The notes below the pieces were generated by a model that was given only the letters and a program-made list of their open reading frames with translations, ran no database searches and had not been told where the DNA came from. 64,000 bases of DNA, taken from positions 124,001 to 188,000 of the forward strand of contig CANPIC010000001.1 of NCBI GenBank assembly GCA_947574055.1, in the 5' to 3' direction. The DNA comes from an uncultured bacterium. Lineage in GTDB: Bacteria; Bacillota; Clostridia; Lachnospirales; Lachnospiraceae. This document shows positions 63,337 through 64,000 of this stretch, in pieces. A program made the translations under genes and the position numbers. Position 1 is the first letter of the stretch, and each line of letters starts with the position of its first letter.

Positions 63337-64000
63337 ATGTGGACGGAAAAAAATCAAAAAAATTTAGCATGTAGTCTTTTGGCGGGTGGTTGGCTTATCA
63401 TGAACTGTTATTTTCTGCTTTGTCATGAACCGTGGAGAGATGAGGCCCAGACCTGGCTGCTGGCGCGGGATTTGCCGTTTTGGAAACTACCGGCTCAGAT
63501 GTCTTATGAAGGCCATCCCTGTTTGTGGCATATGCTGATCTGGCCTTTGGTACACATGGGGCTGCATTACCGGATGCAGAATATACTGGCATTTGTGATC
63601 ATGAGTATTGCCGTATTTCTTTTTATCTATCGGGCACGGCTGCCTCTGTTGATTAAGGCGGCGGCTGTTTTCAGCCCGATGCTTACCTATTATTATCCGG
63701 TTATTGCCAGGAATTATTGTCTGATTCCGTTGTTTTTGTTTCTGGCAGCGTTGTGGTATCCGGCAAGATTTGAACATCCATGGCGTTATACCCTAACGGC
63801 AGCGCTGCTTGTGCAGTCTCATGTGATAATGGTTATCACGGCATTTTCACTGAGTTTTTGTTTCTTTTGTGAGTGCAGTATACGATTTTACAGAGACAGA
63901 CAAAGAAGGGAATATGGAAACTGTATTGCCGCCTTGTCATTGCCTCTGGGAAGCGCCGTTTTTTTGCTGTATGAACTGCTGAATGTGGAGCGCAGCAGTC
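63337..64000 (+). CDS. GT-C-like membrane protein, 3' partial
   Basis: The frame opens with an ATG at 63337 and runs without a stop to the window edge (221 codons). The ribosome site is weak (AAAGAGTG). After the first membrane helix comes CHEPWRDEAQTWLLARDLPF and then YEGHPCLWHMLIWPLV, the conserved first-loop pattern (EPWRDEAQ, EGHP) of a widespread family of polytopic, GT39-like membrane proteins presumed to be glycosyltransferases. At least five membrane segments are visible. The downstream end lies outside the window. Confidence 0.7.
   Translation, partial: MWTEKNQKNLACSLLAGGWLIMNCYFLLCHEPWRDEAQTWLLARDLPFWKLPAQMSYEGHPCLWHMLIWPLVHMGLHYRMQNILAFVIMSIAVFLFIYRARLPLLIKAAAVFSPMLTYYYPVIARNYCLIPLFLFLAALWYPARFEHPWRYTLTAALLVQSHVIMVITAFSLSFCFFCECSIRFYRDRQRREYGNCIAALSLPLGSAVFLLYELLNVERSS

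Overview
The window looks like a chromosomal stretch of a low-to-mid GC Firmicute, most likely a Lachnospiraceae-type gut Clostridium. The basis is strong AGGAGG-like ribosome sites, consensus sigma-A promoters with 17-bp spacers, and a gene set (secreted CotH-type kinases with InlB-like repeats, paired MBOAT/SGNH acylation genes, DUF6077-like membrane proteins) that I associate with that family. The taxonomic call is inference. No rRNA, tRNA, CRISPR array or intact insertion sequence was seen.

Region 1 (1-11138, AT-richer) is a co-directional accessory operon. In order it encodes a tubulin/FtsZ-like GGTGAS protein (5' cut by the window), a very large actin/Hsp70-fold ATPase, two membrane-anchored coiled-coil proteins, a HsdM-like adenine methyltransferase that has lost the NPPF catalytic motif and is split by a frameshift at a run of seven A, a one-TRD HsdS-like subunit with an unusual C-terminal domain, an SMC/RecF-like AAA ATPase and an HNH nuclease. 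The last two resemble the PtuA/PtuB pair of Septu. No HsdR is present. This is my best candidate for an undescribed anti-invader or conflict system.

Region 2 (11333-19675, visibly GC-richer) is a second module of a related type: a decayed AAA gene, two unrecognised proteins, a membrane-anchored Hsp70-fold ATPase, a helical coiled-coil protein and a Ycf46-like AAA+ ATPase, followed by a small XRE-type regulator. A short minus-strand remnant (19797-19913) that looks like the N-terminus of a tyrosine recombinase marks a possible old integration edge.

Region 3 (20270-64000) is a large cell-surface glycan locus. It contains ManC, a PglK-like ABC flippase, two Wzx-like flippases, a UDP-glucuronate-epimerase-like enzyme, a sugar aminotransferase with a GNAT acetyltransferase, six GT-A/GT-B glycosyltransferases, at least six large polytopic GT-C-like proteins, two MBOAT plus SGNH acylation pairs, an acyltransferase-3 protein and three CotH-family kinases. 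Together they would make nucleotide sugars, assemble lipid-linked glycans, flip them, decorate them with acyl groups outside the cell and possibly phosphorylate surface targets. No initiating phosphoglycosyltransferase is visible in the window.

Between convergent genes at 40970-41515 lie two inverted copies of a roughly 182-bp structured element. Its 34-bp outer stems differ completely in sequence between copies yet both still pair, and a 6-bp internal stem also covaries. This is the clearest non-coding signal in the window.
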